Both the position numbers and the translations under genes were made by a program. Under the pieces are notes generated by a model, which saw only the letters and a list, made by a program, of their open reading frames with translations, did no database searches and was not told where the DNA came from. Below are positions 1 to 8,488 of a stretch of DNA of 44,668 nucleotides, piece by piece. Every line of letters starts with the position of its first letter. The stretch's first letter is position 1. This stretch comes from Candidatus Doudnabacteria bacterium (GTDB taxonomy: Bacteria; Patescibacteriota; Doudnabacteria; UBA920): contig JAHFJH010000007.1 in NCBI GenBank assembly GCA_023245995.1, positions 1-44,668 of the forward strand. The letters are read 5' to 3'.

Positions 1-11
1 AAATATCTATA

Positions 12-40
12 TTGACTAATATACCCATATATGCTATAAT
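12..40 (+). promoter_or_regulatory. Sigma-70-type promoter for the first secreted protein gene
   Basis: TTGACT at 12-17, a 17-base spacer and TATAAT at 35-40 form a near-consensus promoter. The predicted start near 47 leaves a leader of about 165 bases before the gene at 211. The spacer ends in ATATATGC, as does the spacer of the promoter at 13333-13361. Confidence 0.8.
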
Positions 41-210
41 TCGCTGTTACATACAAATCTCTTGCTAGATAAGCGTTTCTCTTACTTTAATTAGGAACTT
101 TTATCCAGCAAGGGCGTGGCCCCTTACTGTACTCAGCACTGCGCCATTTGGTGCAGTCGGTAGCAGTTCTGCCACACAAGTTGTTTCAAAGCGAACTAAG
201 GAGGACCATT

Positions 211-1227
211 ATGTTTCGCAAGATCACATTCGCCGTGGCGATTTGTTTCGTCACTTTCTTGGCGGTCGCTCCGGCGTCCGCTCAAACCCCAACACCGTTG
301 TCCTGCACCTTAACTGGTACAGGCAACACTTTCACAGCCACCGCGTTTGGTGGTGATACGCCTTTACCACGTTATGGTTACTATTTTTACGCCCCCGGTG
401 GCGTAATGACAACCAAAGATAGTGACGTGGTGGAAGTTGCGTATGCCAATTCCGGCCAATTTGTTGTCGCAGTGGCGACAATTGGCTTTCAGGAACAAAA
501 GTTGTGTGGCATTGTTCAGGTTGACCGCGATCTATATGGGCGGCCTCTGCGGCCGAGCGTAGATCGCGTGCCAGGACCAACTCGTGCCGAGCCGGCAGAT
601 GTTCAGTTCGCCCGCATTACCGGCCGCGTTCTGCCAACAAGCTTGGAACAGGTGCAGTTACTTTCCACTGCCCAGGATGCAAGGCTTGCGCTTGGCGTTC
701 CGCCTTCGGCATCTGGACGTCGGGTTGAGATCAGCTCTTTCCAAGCCGAGGCAGTTTTGACTGTCCTCATGGCGCAGCGTAACCATAAAGAAGGATCCGC
801 GACTCTCGAATGGGTTGCGGCTTGGGAAAATCCTGACGCCGCTACGCCGCTTGTGTACGAGCTGCCAGACAACGGTCGCGTGCCAACACTATGGGTTGTC
901 GTCTCTTACTACAAGGACGGTACTATTGCCTCCTCGGCTGGCAGTCCATGGCCACAAGCCGAGTGGCTGAAGATCGTTGGAACGATGAGGTCGGCAGGGC
1001 AGCCGGCGCAGATCTATCTAAATAGTGCGGCGTCTGAGGTGAACACTGTGTTTTTTGACGGGTTGTTAACTCAGCCTGTCCCACAAACTTCGTCGCTACG
1101 GCGTGCCACTAATTCCGATATGATCCTGCTAAACCCAGAAGAGGTGTACAAGCCCGGTCAGGTGACCGTATGCACCAAGTCCACCTTTGGCACACTTGCC
1201 AAGTGTGCCACAGGTTGGGTGAATTGA
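211..1227 (+). CDS. Secreted protein with one PKD-like domain
   Basis: A 338-residue exported protein of unknown role. The ATG at 211 is chosen over the upstream start at 148 because an AAGGAGG lies at 198-204 and the protein then opens with a clean signal peptide (residues 1-24, cleavage after ASA). Residues about 29-104 (PLSCTLTG opening, YYFYAPGG, then LCGIVQV) match the repeat domain of the 1609-residue protein downstream, including its two cysteines (here C32 and C99). The rest, about 110-338, is not recognised; it has two more cysteines near the end. Codon use is GC-rich, unlike the core genes. It has its own promoter and terminator, so it is a single-gene unit. Secretion is well supported; function is unknown, with surface binding only a guess from the shared domain. 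Confidence 0.85.
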   Translation: MFRKITFAVAICFVTFLAVAPASAQTPTPLSCTLTGTGNTFTATAFGGDTPLPRYGYYFYAPGGVMTTKDSDVVEVAYANSGQFVVAVATIGFQEQKLCGIVQVDRDLYGRPLRPSVDRVPGPTRAEPADVQFARITGRVLPTSLEQVQLLSTAQDARLALGVPPSASGRRVEISSFQAEAVLTVLMAQRNHKEGSATLEWVAAWENPDAATPLVYELPDNGRVPTLWVVVSYYKDGTIASSAGSPWPQAEWLKIVGTMRSAGQPAQIYLNSAASEVNTVFFDGLLTQPVPQTSSLRRATNSDMILLNPEEVYKPGQVTVCTKSTFGTLAKCATGWVN

Positions 1228-1249
1228 TTTTACGCGAAACTGCTTTAAT

Positions 1250-1290
1250 GAGGCGAGTGACTTAACCGTTGCTCGCCTCTTTGCTTTTTT
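1250..1290 (+). terminator. Intrinsic terminator of the first gene
   Basis: GAGGCGAG at 1250-1257 pairs with CTCGCCTC at 1272-1279, followed by TTTGCTTTTTTT. It closes the transcription unit that starts at the promoter at 12-40. Confidence 0.85.
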
Positions 1291-1358
1291 TATAATAACT
1301 TCACTAGTTGTTGCATTTAGAAATTGAACTGGCGATAAGCCGTTAAGAAACTAAAATG

Positions 1359-1367
1359 TGTTATAGT
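1359..1367 (+). promoter_or_regulatory. Extended -10 element ahead of the large surface protein
   Basis: TGTTATAGT (TG-n-TATAGT) without an obvious -35 box. Similar TGTTATAxT elements precede lysS (27225) and the gene at 39966. The leader to the ATG at 1474 would be about 100 bases. Confidence 0.45.
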
Positions 1368-1473
1368 AAATATATTACATCTTGCGTAAGCATTTGCGCA
1401 TTACATACTCATGCGATTGGTTATTTGAATACTGAAGATATTTTTATAGACGACTTTTTTATAGGTGTGCATT

Positions 1474-4400
1474 ATGTTTTCTTTACATTCTACAAACAAA
1501 AGATTTAATTTAATTCTTGGCTGTGTTTTGATATTTGCTGCCGTTCTGGTTTTTTTGTCATTTCAGCAGCACAACGCTTTGGCTATTACATGCACGGGTC
1601 AAGCTCAGTGTAGTGTGGACGGAACAGGACACGGTACATGCAGTAATGCACCCGATGTATCTATATCTTGTGGCACAGGTCAACATGAGTATTGTGCTAA
1701 TTCAGATTTGCCATGTGGCGATACTTATTGTTTTGGCACTGTCCAAGCTTGTGCCAATAGTTTTTACGTTTGTGACACCAACGGTGCTTGCGTAATAGGG
1801 AGTAAGGGTATTCATCCACACTATGAAGCTGACCCAACATGTAACAACCAGTGTCCGACGCCTACACCAACACCTTCGCCCATACCTCTCTCCTGTACTC
1901 TTTCTGGTGGAAATATATTAATTGGTGGGACAGTTACGGCAACTGCGCACGACGGTGCTGGTGCTCCTGGGTATTATTTTACTGCTCCTGGGGCAAGTTT
2001 TGTTGGAGCGACAAATGAGAGTGTGGATTTACAATACGACTCTCCTGGAACGTACAGTGTAGATGTGGCAACAGCGGCAAATCAAGACACAGCTCACTGC
2101 GGCGACGTAACAGTTGCAAACGCTCCTTTGCCTGGGGTTAGTCTTAGTGCTAGCCCTGCTAGTGGCCAGTATCCAACTGCTGTTACTTTAGGTTGGTCCA
2201 CAACCAACTCGCCAGACACTTGTGTTGCAGGCGGGGATTGGTCTGGTGGTAAGTCTGCTAGCGGTGGTAGCGAAGGCGTAGGTAACCCAGCTATTGGTAG
2301 TCACAGTTATACCATTACTTGTTCAAATACAAATGGAGTAGCAAGCGACAGTGTAGGCGTTACCATAGACCCACCAACGCTCTCTTGTTCTCTTTCTAAC
2401 GGAACTATTTCACAAGGTGGAAATGTAGACGCTTCTGCAACTGGTGGAGTTGGCAGTTACACATGGTCTACTCCTGGTGCGACTGTTTCTGGGAGTGGTG
2501 CAAATATTGGACTTCAGTATTTAAATTTTGGTTCGTATAGCGTAGATGTGTCTACATCAAGCAGTGGCCAGTCTGCACACTGTGGTGATGTTACTGTTAA
2601 CCCAAACGGACCTTATGTAAATTTGGGTGCAACGCCAAACCCTGTTAACAGTGGAAATCCAACAACGCTTTCTTGGGATTCTGGGTATGTAACTTCATGC
2701 ACAGCAACTCAAGGTGCAGGATTTTCTACCGGTGGCGCAGTTAGCGGTAGCGACGCCTCAAGCGCTTTAACAAATGCCGAAACTTTTATTGTAACTTGTT
2801 CTGGTCCAAATGGCACGGCGAGCGACAGCGTTACAGTTTATGTGAACAGCCCACCTGGCACTCCGCCTAGCTGTACCAGTAGCGCACCAGAGTCATCAAC
2901 TACTACAGCAATTTCCGGAGTATTCTTTGTGTATGCATATGGCGTTACGAACGCTACATCGGTAACTTTCCCAACATGGGGCGATGTTGGCGGACAGGAC
3001 GATTTGGTTTGGTATGCAGGTACAAATTTGGGTAGTGGCACATGGCGAGCAAGTATCAATTTAGCTAACCATAAGGCAGGCAACCCAGAGTACGGTAATA
3101 TAAACAGTCATATTTACATGAGTAACAGCAGTTTTACTAACACTTGGTGTGGTACTGCTAATTTTACTCGCACCTTTGTAGCGCCGACTCCCACACCTAC
3201 TGTTACTCCAACACCAACACCCGCACCAACTGCGACCCTAACAGCTTCTCCAAGTCCTGTTGAATATGGTTACTCAACTACACTTACTTGGACTTCCCAG
3301 AATACTGTAAGTTGCACCGAAGCATTTGGTGCAGGTTTTGCTACAGGTGGAGCGACTAGCGGTGCAGATGCGTCTACTGCCCTAACCGGCTTGTCTACCT
3401 TCCGTATGAATTGTCTTGGACTAGATGGTAGCACCGTGACTAAAGAAATTAGCGTGCCGGTAAATATTCCAACTCTCTCTTGTTCTTTTTCTCCTTCAAC
3501 CATACCTCTTGGGCAACCAGTTACAGCAACTGCGTACGACCCAGCTTTCGGCGCGACACTTTTTTGGTCTTACGGGGGTGCTTACAATGTTACGCAGTCT
3601 GGCAACACGTTAACTTTAACCTATGCAGCCCCTGGGACCTATACCGTGTCTGCTACTACTAGCCCACAAGGTTCTGCGAGTTGTAGTGTTACAGTAACAG
3701 CACTTCCTGCACCAACTGTGGCTTTAACTGCATCACCGAACTCTGGAAGTTATCCAACTCCTGTTACTTTGTCTTGGGTAACAGGCAATAGTCCTTCTAG
3801 CTGTTTTGCTTCTAGCTCACACAACGATTGGACAGGCAGTAAAAGTATTTCAGGTGGTTCGGAAAACATTGGTAGTCCAACTGCCGCTACTCATACTTAC
3901 ACCATAGTTTGTTCTAACGCGAATGGTGTCGCTTCTGACTCACAGACTGTAGTTATAAGTAGCATTGCTCTTCCACCAGCAGTTTCTCTTTCTGCAAGTC
4001 AGTCCTCTGGTTTGTATCCGACAAACATAACTTTGACTTGGACACCTTCGAATAGTCCAGATTCCTGTACCGCAACAAGCTCCACAGGTGACTGGGTTGG
4101 TAGTAAACTTGCAACCAACAGTCCGCACAGTGAAAGTTTGGTTCCGCTAGTAGGTGTGCATACATATACTATTACTTGTCCAAAATCTGGTTTTACTACT
4201 GCAACGGCAACAACTACTGTAACCATAACTTCCTTGCCACCTACTGTGAGTTTGACTTATGCGAGTAACCCAGTTGCATATAATACTCCAGCACAGTTGT
4301 TCTGGACATCTAACTACACAACCAGCTGTACAGCAACACAGGGCGCGGGTTTTAATACAGCAAATGCTGTTTCTGGTACAGATTTTTCTAGCAACTTAAC

Positions 4401-6303
4401 TGCTTCGGAAACTTTTTCCATTACTTGTACTGGTCCGGCCGGTATAGCTTCTGACTCTGTAGTTATTAATGTAGGTAGCCAACCTTCCAGTCCTGTCTCT
4501 TGTAGCATAACTACACCAAATCCGCTATACACCAACACGCCTATTACTGCAACTGCAACAGGTGGTCTTGCTCCTTTGTTTTGGTCTGTTCCTGGGGGTA
4601 CTCCAAATAGCGGTACCGGAAATAGTTTTACCACGCAATTTAGTTCGCAAGGCAACTATACTTTTACCGTTTCTTCTTCGGGTACACCACTCCAAACAAA
4701 TACTTGCACGGCCTTTGTACTAGCTCCACCACCACCGCCAAGCGTAACTCTTTGGACTAATACAACCAGCGGTGTATATCCAACGGCTGTAAGTGCGTAT
4801 TGGTTTACCACAGGTTCGCCAACCAGTTGTATTGCTAGTGGAGACGCTGGTTGGACTGGCTCTAAGGACCCATCTGGTAACTTTTTTGGCCAGTCGCTTG
4901 GTAACCCTGCTGTTGGTGTCCATACTTACATTCTTACCTGCAGTAATGCCAGTGGTGTAGGGAGTGACACCACAACAGTTACCATAACCGCCTCCCCACC
5001 CGTCTGCTCTCCTGCTACTCAAACCGTAGTCGTTGGTCAAGTAGCCACACTTACTGCAACTAGTGGTAACAATACTTACGCATGGTCTGCTACAGGTGCG
5101 TCACCCTCCAGTGGTAGTGGTTCAAGCTTTAGTGCTTCGTATGCAAGTACTGGCTTTAAAACCATTACTCTAACCTCTGCTGGACAGTCCACTACTTGTA
5201 ACGTACAAGTTAACAACGCACCAACACCTCCAACTGTAACCTTACTTGCCAGTCCAAGCAGTGCAACTCTTGGTACTCCAGTTAACCTCACTTGGACAGT
5301 AGGCAACAGTCCTGAGTCTTGTACTGCTACAAGCTCCACAGGTGACTGGTCAGGTAGTAAATCTGCTGTTAACGGTAGCCATACAGACACTCTTACTCCT
5401 ACTCTTGGTTCCCATGACTACACTATTATTTGTATTAACAGTACTACTACTCCAACAACAGTTAGCGACACTCGTACGGTAGTCATTAACCCAGCCCTAG
5501 TCATGACCTGCTCTGTTTCTCCTGCTTCTGTTGTTACCGGCCAGTCTACTACAGCAACAGCATTAAACGGAGTTGGTTCCTACACTTGGACAGCTCCAAG
5601 TGCAACTATTACAGGTGCCGGTAGTTCAGTAACCTTAAGCTATGCTACCCAAGGCACCTATGCTGTGAGTGTTACTACTTCTACTGGTCAATCTGCTTCC
5701 TGTGGTAATGTAACCGTTACTAACTCTGCTACTCCAGCAAATGTTATTGCCTCTGACAAAGACATAATTAGTGTTGGAGGTAAAGCTACTCCTGCAACAT
5801 CTGGTAATGGCACTTCAGACGTAGACGTTAGTGGTGTTGTCCCTATTCCAGAAGGTACACCTGTCACCTTTACCGTAACCTTAAAGAACGCCAGTGGTAG
5901 TGGTACTGTCTCTGGAGACATAACCGTAACTGACACCATGACCAACCTCTCTCGTCCTCAAGCAGGCTGGTCTGCCAGCATTACCTGCAACAACTTACCT
6001 TGCAGTACCTACACTCTAGATGTTCCAGGAGCATCTCCTGTTTTCACCATACGAGCTAACGGAGCTACCTTACCTCAAAACAGCTTCCTAACCTTAACTT
6101 ACACAGCTATACCTACAGGCCCTACCGGTAGTACTGCTACTATATTCCGCTTCCGTAACTCAGCCCGCATAGACTACACCGATCCAGTCAACGGACCAAG
6201 TTACATAGACTGCAGTGGTGGAGCACCTCTCTGTCCTTTAGAGACTCCTGCTATTCTGTTCTTTAGGAGCTTGTCGGTGCCGTTTTTGAATGAGATACAA
6301 TAG
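1474..6303 (+). CDS. Giant Cys/Thr/Ser-rich surface protein with Ig/PKD-like repeats and a GBS Bsp-like domain
   Basis: A 1609-residue exported protein. The ATG at 1474 is preferred to the GTG at 1465. Residues 11-37 are an N-terminal hydrophobic segment ending in ALA, a signal peptide or anchor. A cysteine-rich module follows (about 40-127), then a PTPTPTP linker. Two domain types then alternate: type A (about 138-215, 302-377 and later copies; LSC start, ATG.G...YTW.PGA, CG.VTV end) and type B (about 220-300, 380-458 and later; VSLSASP, TW..NSPDSC, GDW.GSK, YTITC, GVASDSV). Each carries a paired cysteine, suggesting one disulfide per domain. Residues about 475-568 (FPTWGDVGGQDDLVWY, then NHK and SHIYM) look like a GBS Bsp-like repeat, followed by a second PTP linker. 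The last ~180 residues resemble a DUF11-type beta domain. No LPXTG or C-terminal membrane anchor is visible. Adhesion or surface display is the likely role by family; the partner is unknown. Confidence 0.85.
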   Translation: MFSLHSTNKRFNLILGCVLIFAAVLVFLSFQQHNALAITCTGQAQCSVDGTGHGTCSNAPDVSISCGTGQHEYCANSDLPCGDTYCFGTVQACANSFYVCDTNGACVIGSKGIHPHYEADPTCNNQCPTPTPTPSPIPLSCTLSGGNILIGGTVTATAHDGAGAPGYYFTAPGASFVGATNESVDLQYDSPGTYSVDVATAANQDTAHCGDVTVANAPLPGVSLSASPASGQYPTAVTLGWSTTNSPDTCVAGGDWSGGKSASGGSEGVGNPAIGSHSYTITCSNTNGVASDSVGVTIDPPTLSCSLSNGTISQGGNVDASATGGVGSYTWSTPGATVSGSGANIGLQYLNFGSYSVDVSTSSSGQSAHCGDVTVNPNGPYVNLGATPNPVNSGNPTTLSWDSGYVTSCTATQGAGFSTGGAVSGSDASSALTNAETFIVTCSGPNGTASDSVTVYVNSPPGTPPSCTSSAPESSTTTAISGVFFVYAYGVTNATSVTFPTWGDVGGQDDLVWYAGTNLGSGTWRASINLANHKAGNPEYGNINSHIYMSNSSFTNTWCGTANFTRTFVAPTPTPTVTPTPTPAPTATLTASPSPVEYGYSTTLTWTSQNTVSCTEAFGAGFATGGATSGADASTALTGLSTFRMNCLGLDGSTVTKEISVPVNIPTLSCSFSPSTIPLGQPVTATAYDPAFGATLFWSYGGAYNVTQSGNTLTLTYAAPGTYTVSATTSPQGSASCSVTVTALPAPTVALTASPNSGSYPTPVTLSWVTGNSPSSCFASSSHNDWTGSKSISGGSENIGSPTAATHTYTIVCSNANGVASDSQTVVISSIALPPAVSLSASQSSGLYPTNITLTWTPSNSPDSCTATSSTGDWVGSKLATNSPHSESLVPLVGVHTYTITCPKSGFTTATATTTVTITSLPPTVSLTYASNPVAYNTPAQLFWTSNYTTSCTATQGAGFNTANAVSGTDFSSNLTASETFSITCTGPAGIASDSVVINVGSQPSSPVSCSITTPNPLYTNTPITATATGGLAPLFWSVPGGTPNSGTGNSFTTQFSSQGNYTFTVSSSGTPLQTNTCTAFVLAPPPPPSVTLWTNTTSGVYPTAVSAYWFTTGSPTSCIASGDAGWTGSKDPSGNFFGQSLGNPAVGVHTYILTCSNASGVGSDTTTVTITASPPVCSPATQTVVVGQVATLTATSGNNTYAWSATGASPSSGSGSSFSASYASTGFKTITLTSAGQSTTCNVQVNNAPTPPTVTLLASPSSATLGTPVNLTWTVGNSPESCTATSSTGDWSGSKSAVNGSHTDTLTPTLGSHDYTIICINSTTTPTTVSDTRTVVINPALVMTCSVSPASVVTGQSTTATALNGVGSYTWTAPSATITGAGSSVTLSYATQGTYAVSVTTSTGQSASCGNVTVTNSATPANVIASDKDIISVGGKATPATSGNGTSDVDVSGVVPIPEGTPVTFTVTLKNASGSGTVSGDITVTDTMTNLSRPQAGWSASITCNNLPCSTYTLDVPGASPVFTIRANGATLPQNSFLTLTYTAIPTGPTGSTATIFRFRNSARIDYTDPVNGPSYIDCSGGAPLCPLETPAILFFRSLSVPFLNEIQ
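1876..5735 (+). repeat. Tandem degenerate domain repeats inside the giant gene
   Basis: About 13 copies of two alternating coding repeats of roughly 230-260 bases. Most are diverged, but some patches are identical at the base level: the same 21 bases occur at 4075-4095 and 5329-5349 (encoding the SSTGDW stretch), so recent duplication or recombination between copies is likely. Confidence 0.8.
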
Positions 6304-6337
6304 ACATTTAAACAATTTACATATAAATAAAAATATA

Positions 6338-6371
6338 AAGCAAAAATGCCATTAGCATGGCATTTTTGCTT
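6338..6371. terminator. Perfect hairpin after the giant gene
   Basis: A 15-base-pair perfect stem (6338-6352 with 6357-6371) around a TAGC loop lies 34 bases after the stop. The A-rich left arm and T-rich right arm (ATTTTTGC) make it a plausible terminator in either direction, although no long T-run follows. Confidence 0.7.
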
Positions 6372-6387
6372 AAAATTGGGAGGTTTT

Positions 6388-6439
6388 GTATACCCAGACA
6401 CCATAAAATCCTTGATGGATTTTTGGTGTGAGGGTATAC
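6388..6439. repeat. Long imperfect inverted repeat
   Basis: GTATACCC at 6388 pairs with GGGTATAC ending at 6439. Inside, CACCA (6399) pairs with TGGTG (6424) and AAATCC (6406) with GGATTT (6417), around a five-base loop. The two arms match over most of 52 bases. It lies in the 282-base gap between the giant gene and gatC. It may be a second terminator, a small mobile palindrome, or part of the gatC leader. Confidence 0.6.
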
Positions 6440-6586
6440 TGTTAACATGCCCAGTAGAGCTTCTTTGTACGGCTTTATTTTGTTCGGTTTATACACATAG
6501 ACTTCAGTGGGCACTGGAGTAATTTTATTAGTATACGTATTTGTTTGCCGCAAGGTTAGAACAAATTCAAAGAAGTCTTACTGGAT

Positions 6587-6868
6587 ATGTTAACGACTGA
6601 TGAGGTCAAAAAAATAGCTGTTTTGGCCCGAATTAGCTTAAGCCCAGAAGAAGTGGAAAAGTTTAGAAGTGAACTTTCTACTGTTTTAGACTATGTAGAA
6701 GACTTACAGCAGGTCAACATAGAAGGTGTGGAAGAAGTGTCACAGGTTACAGGTCTGGTTAATGTCCAACGGGAAGATATAAGCGTAGAGTTTGCAGACT
6801 TGCAGGCCATAACCAGCCAAGCTCCAGAAATGAAAGACGGGTATTATAAGGTTAAGGCAATATTATAG
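6587..6868 (+). CDS. gatC: Asp/Glu-tRNA(Asn/Gln) amidotransferase subunit C
   Basis: A 93-residue protein that stabilises the GatA-GatB complex, which converts misacylated Glu-tRNA(Gln) or Asp-tRNA(Asn) to the amide form. The GatC signature is clear near the start (VKKIAVLARISLSPEE, then FRSELSTVLDYVEDLQ) and the helical N-half and extended C-half give the usual length. It is the first gene of gatC-gatA-gatB. No Shine-Dalgarno is visible before the ATG. A weak promoter candidate (TTGTAC at 6465, 17 bases, TTTATA at 6488) lies upstream. No glutaminyl- or asparaginyl-tRNA synthetase is present in the window, consistent with use of the indirect route. Confidence 0.93.
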   Translation: MLTTDEVKKIAVLARISLSPEEVEKFRSELSTVLDYVEDLQQVNIEGVEEVSQVTGLVNVQREDISVEFADLQAITSQAPEMKDGYYKVKAIL

Positions 6869-6981
6869 AATTTTTAAGTTTAAAATTTTCAATTTTTAAA
6901 CAATTTTCAATGTATTAATGTTTAAGATTAAAAACATTTACGCATTCATTAAAAATTACAAAATTGAAAATTGAAAATTGT
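6869..6981. repeat. AT-rich quasi-palindromic element, gatC-gatA junction
   Basis: The gap is filled by short units of the AATTTTTAA / TTTTCAATTTTTAAAC type on the left and their reverse complement on the right (ATTGAAAATTGAAAATTG), meeting in the middle. The right arm ends one base before the gatA ATG. One of a family seen at many junctions here. Confidence 0.7.
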
Positions 6982-8475
6982 ATGAAATTCGAACATCTAG
7001 AACTATCGGAATTACGGGAGAAATTAGACAAGAAAGAAATAACTTCGGTACAGTTAACCGAGTATTTTTTAGCTCGCATAGAAAAGCTAAATCCAGAACT
7101 AAACGCCTTTGTAACTATTTGTAGAGACGAGGCTTTAAGCCAGGCTCGGGTCGCAGATGACTACATAAACTCTCCCGGAGAAAACCCGCCTTTGTGTGGT
7201 ATTCCTTTTTCTGCTAAAGATTTATTTTGCACTGTTGGCGTAAGGACAACGGCAAGCTCCAAAATTTTAGACCAGTATATTCCACCGTACGACTCTACAG
7301 TTATAGTAAAGTTAAAAGAACAAAAAGCAGTTTTAGTTGGTAAGACTAACCTAGACCAGTTTGCCCATGGTTCTAGTACAGAGACTTCTTATTACGGTCC
7401 GACTAAAAACCCATGGGACACATCGCGCATTCCCGGAGGTTCTTCTGGTGGTAGTGCTGCAAGTGTTGCGGCTGGCATGGTGCCCTTCGCTCTTGGAACG
7501 GAAACTGGCGGTAGTATTCGCCAACCATCTAGTCTTTGTGGTGTGAGTGGTTGGAAGCCTACATACGGAAGGGTGTCGAGATTTGGTGTAATTGCAATGG
7601 CTAGTAGTTTAGACAGCCCCGGAGCACACGGGAAATCAGTTAAGGATTTAGTTAGTTTGGCTAACATAATGTCGGGCGTAGACCTTAAGGATTCTACTAC
7701 AGGAGATAGAATTTCAGATTTTAGATTGCAGATTGCAGATTTGAAAGGCGTAAGAGTAGGCGTGCCAAAACAGTACTTTGTAGATGGTATGCAAGAAGAG
7801 GTAAGGGAAAGAGTTATAGAGGCTACAAAAGAGTTGGAAAGACTTGGCGCAGAGCTTGTGGAAGTAGACTTGCCACATACTAAATATGGTTCTTTGGTCT
7901 ACGCCATTGTTGCTCCAGCGGAGATTGCTTCTAATTTGTCTCGTTATGATGGCATTCGTTACGGATATGTAACTAGTGAAGCTAAGAACTTGCTGGAAGT
8001 GTACGAAAAGTCCAGATCTGAAGGCTTTGGCGACGAGGCTAAACGTCGCATTATGACCGGAACTTACGTGCTAAGTGCTGGCTACTACGACGCTTACTAC
8101 AAACGTGCACAAAAAGTCCGTAGATTTATCATAAACGAATTTGCTGAAGTATTTAAAAAAGTAGATGTATTAGTTGCACCGTCTAGTCCAAATGTTGCAG
8201 TAACGCTTGGCAAAGCTGCAGATGACCCACTTTTTGGTTACATTGCCGACCAGCTAAATATACCGTCTAGTCTTGCAGGGCTTCCAGCGTTGTCTGTTCC
8301 TTGTGGTTTTGCAAGGCCCCAAGACGGAGTCACGCCTTCTGTGGACGGCTTGCCTGTGGGTCTGCAAATAATAGGCCCGCAGTGGGGCGAACAAAAGATT
8401 TTTGATGTAGGTTTAGCTTATCAGTCCGCTACCGACTGGCACAAGAAACACCCGACGGAAATATCAAATTCCTAA
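6982..8475 (+). CDS. gatA: Asp/Glu-tRNA(Asn/Gln) amidotransferase subunit A (amidase)
   Basis: The glutaminase subunit, releasing ammonia from glutamine for GatB. From the ATG at 6982 it is 497 residues; an in-frame TTG at 6964 would only add residues translated from the junction repeat. The amidase-signature triad is complete: K79 (in FSAKDLF), S154 in GGSSGGS, and nucleophile S178 in GGSIRQPSS, the numbering known for GatA. The segment around residues 243-255 (ISDFRLQIADLKG, bases 7709-7747) is written in the same AGATTGCAGATT-type repeat seen at gene junctions, though the loop length is normal for GatA. The stop codon at 8473 also lies inside a repeat unit. Co-transcribed with gatB, 13 bases downstream. 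Confidence 0.95.
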   Translation: MKFEHLELSELREKLDKKEITSVQLTEYFLARIEKLNPELNAFVTICRDEALSQARVADDYINSPGENPPLCGIPFSAKDLFCTVGVRTTASSKILDQYIPPYDSTVIVKLKEQKAVLVGKTNLDQFAHGSSTETSYYGPTKNPWDTSRIPGGSSGGSAASVAAGMVPFALGTETGGSIRQPSSLCGVSGWKPTYGRVSRFGVIAMASSLDSPGAHGKSVKDLVSLANIMSGVDLKDSTTGDRISDFRLQIADLKGVRVGVPKQYFVDGMQEEVRERVIEATKELERLGAELVEVDLPHTKYGSLVYAIVAPAEIASNLSRYDGIRYGYVTSEAKNLLEVYEKSRSEGFGDEAKRRIMTGTYVLSAGYYDAYYKRAQKVRRFIINEFAEVFKKVDVLVAPSSPNVAVTLGKAADDPLFGYIADQLNIPSSLAGLPALSVPCGFARPQDGVTPSVDGLPVGLQIIGPQWGEQKIFDVGLAYQSATDWHKKHPTEISNS

Positions 8476-8488
8476 TATCTAATTTCTA
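8463..8488. repeat. Short CTAAT-type repeat spanning gatA stop and gatB start
   Basis: Consecutive units of the form CTAATATCTAATTTCTAAT supply both the TAA of gatA and the bases just before the ATG of gatB. The unit length is 7-8 bases. Closely related units occur at 16436-16474, 22056-22080 and inside miaA. Confidence 0.65.

Noticed and set aside
148-210. Upstream start adding 21 residues to the first secreted protein
   Set aside because: The strong AAGGAGG at 198-204 and the signal peptide both fit the ATG at 211.
4314-5390. Several minus-strand ORFs of 100-113 codons within the giant gene
   Set aside because: They arise from the Thr/Ser-rich repetitive codons of the real gene; no start signals or recognisable protein.
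1876-5735. CRISPR-like spacing of repeats
   Set aside because: The repeats are coding domains of ~240 bases in one long frame, with no short identical direct repeats and spacers.
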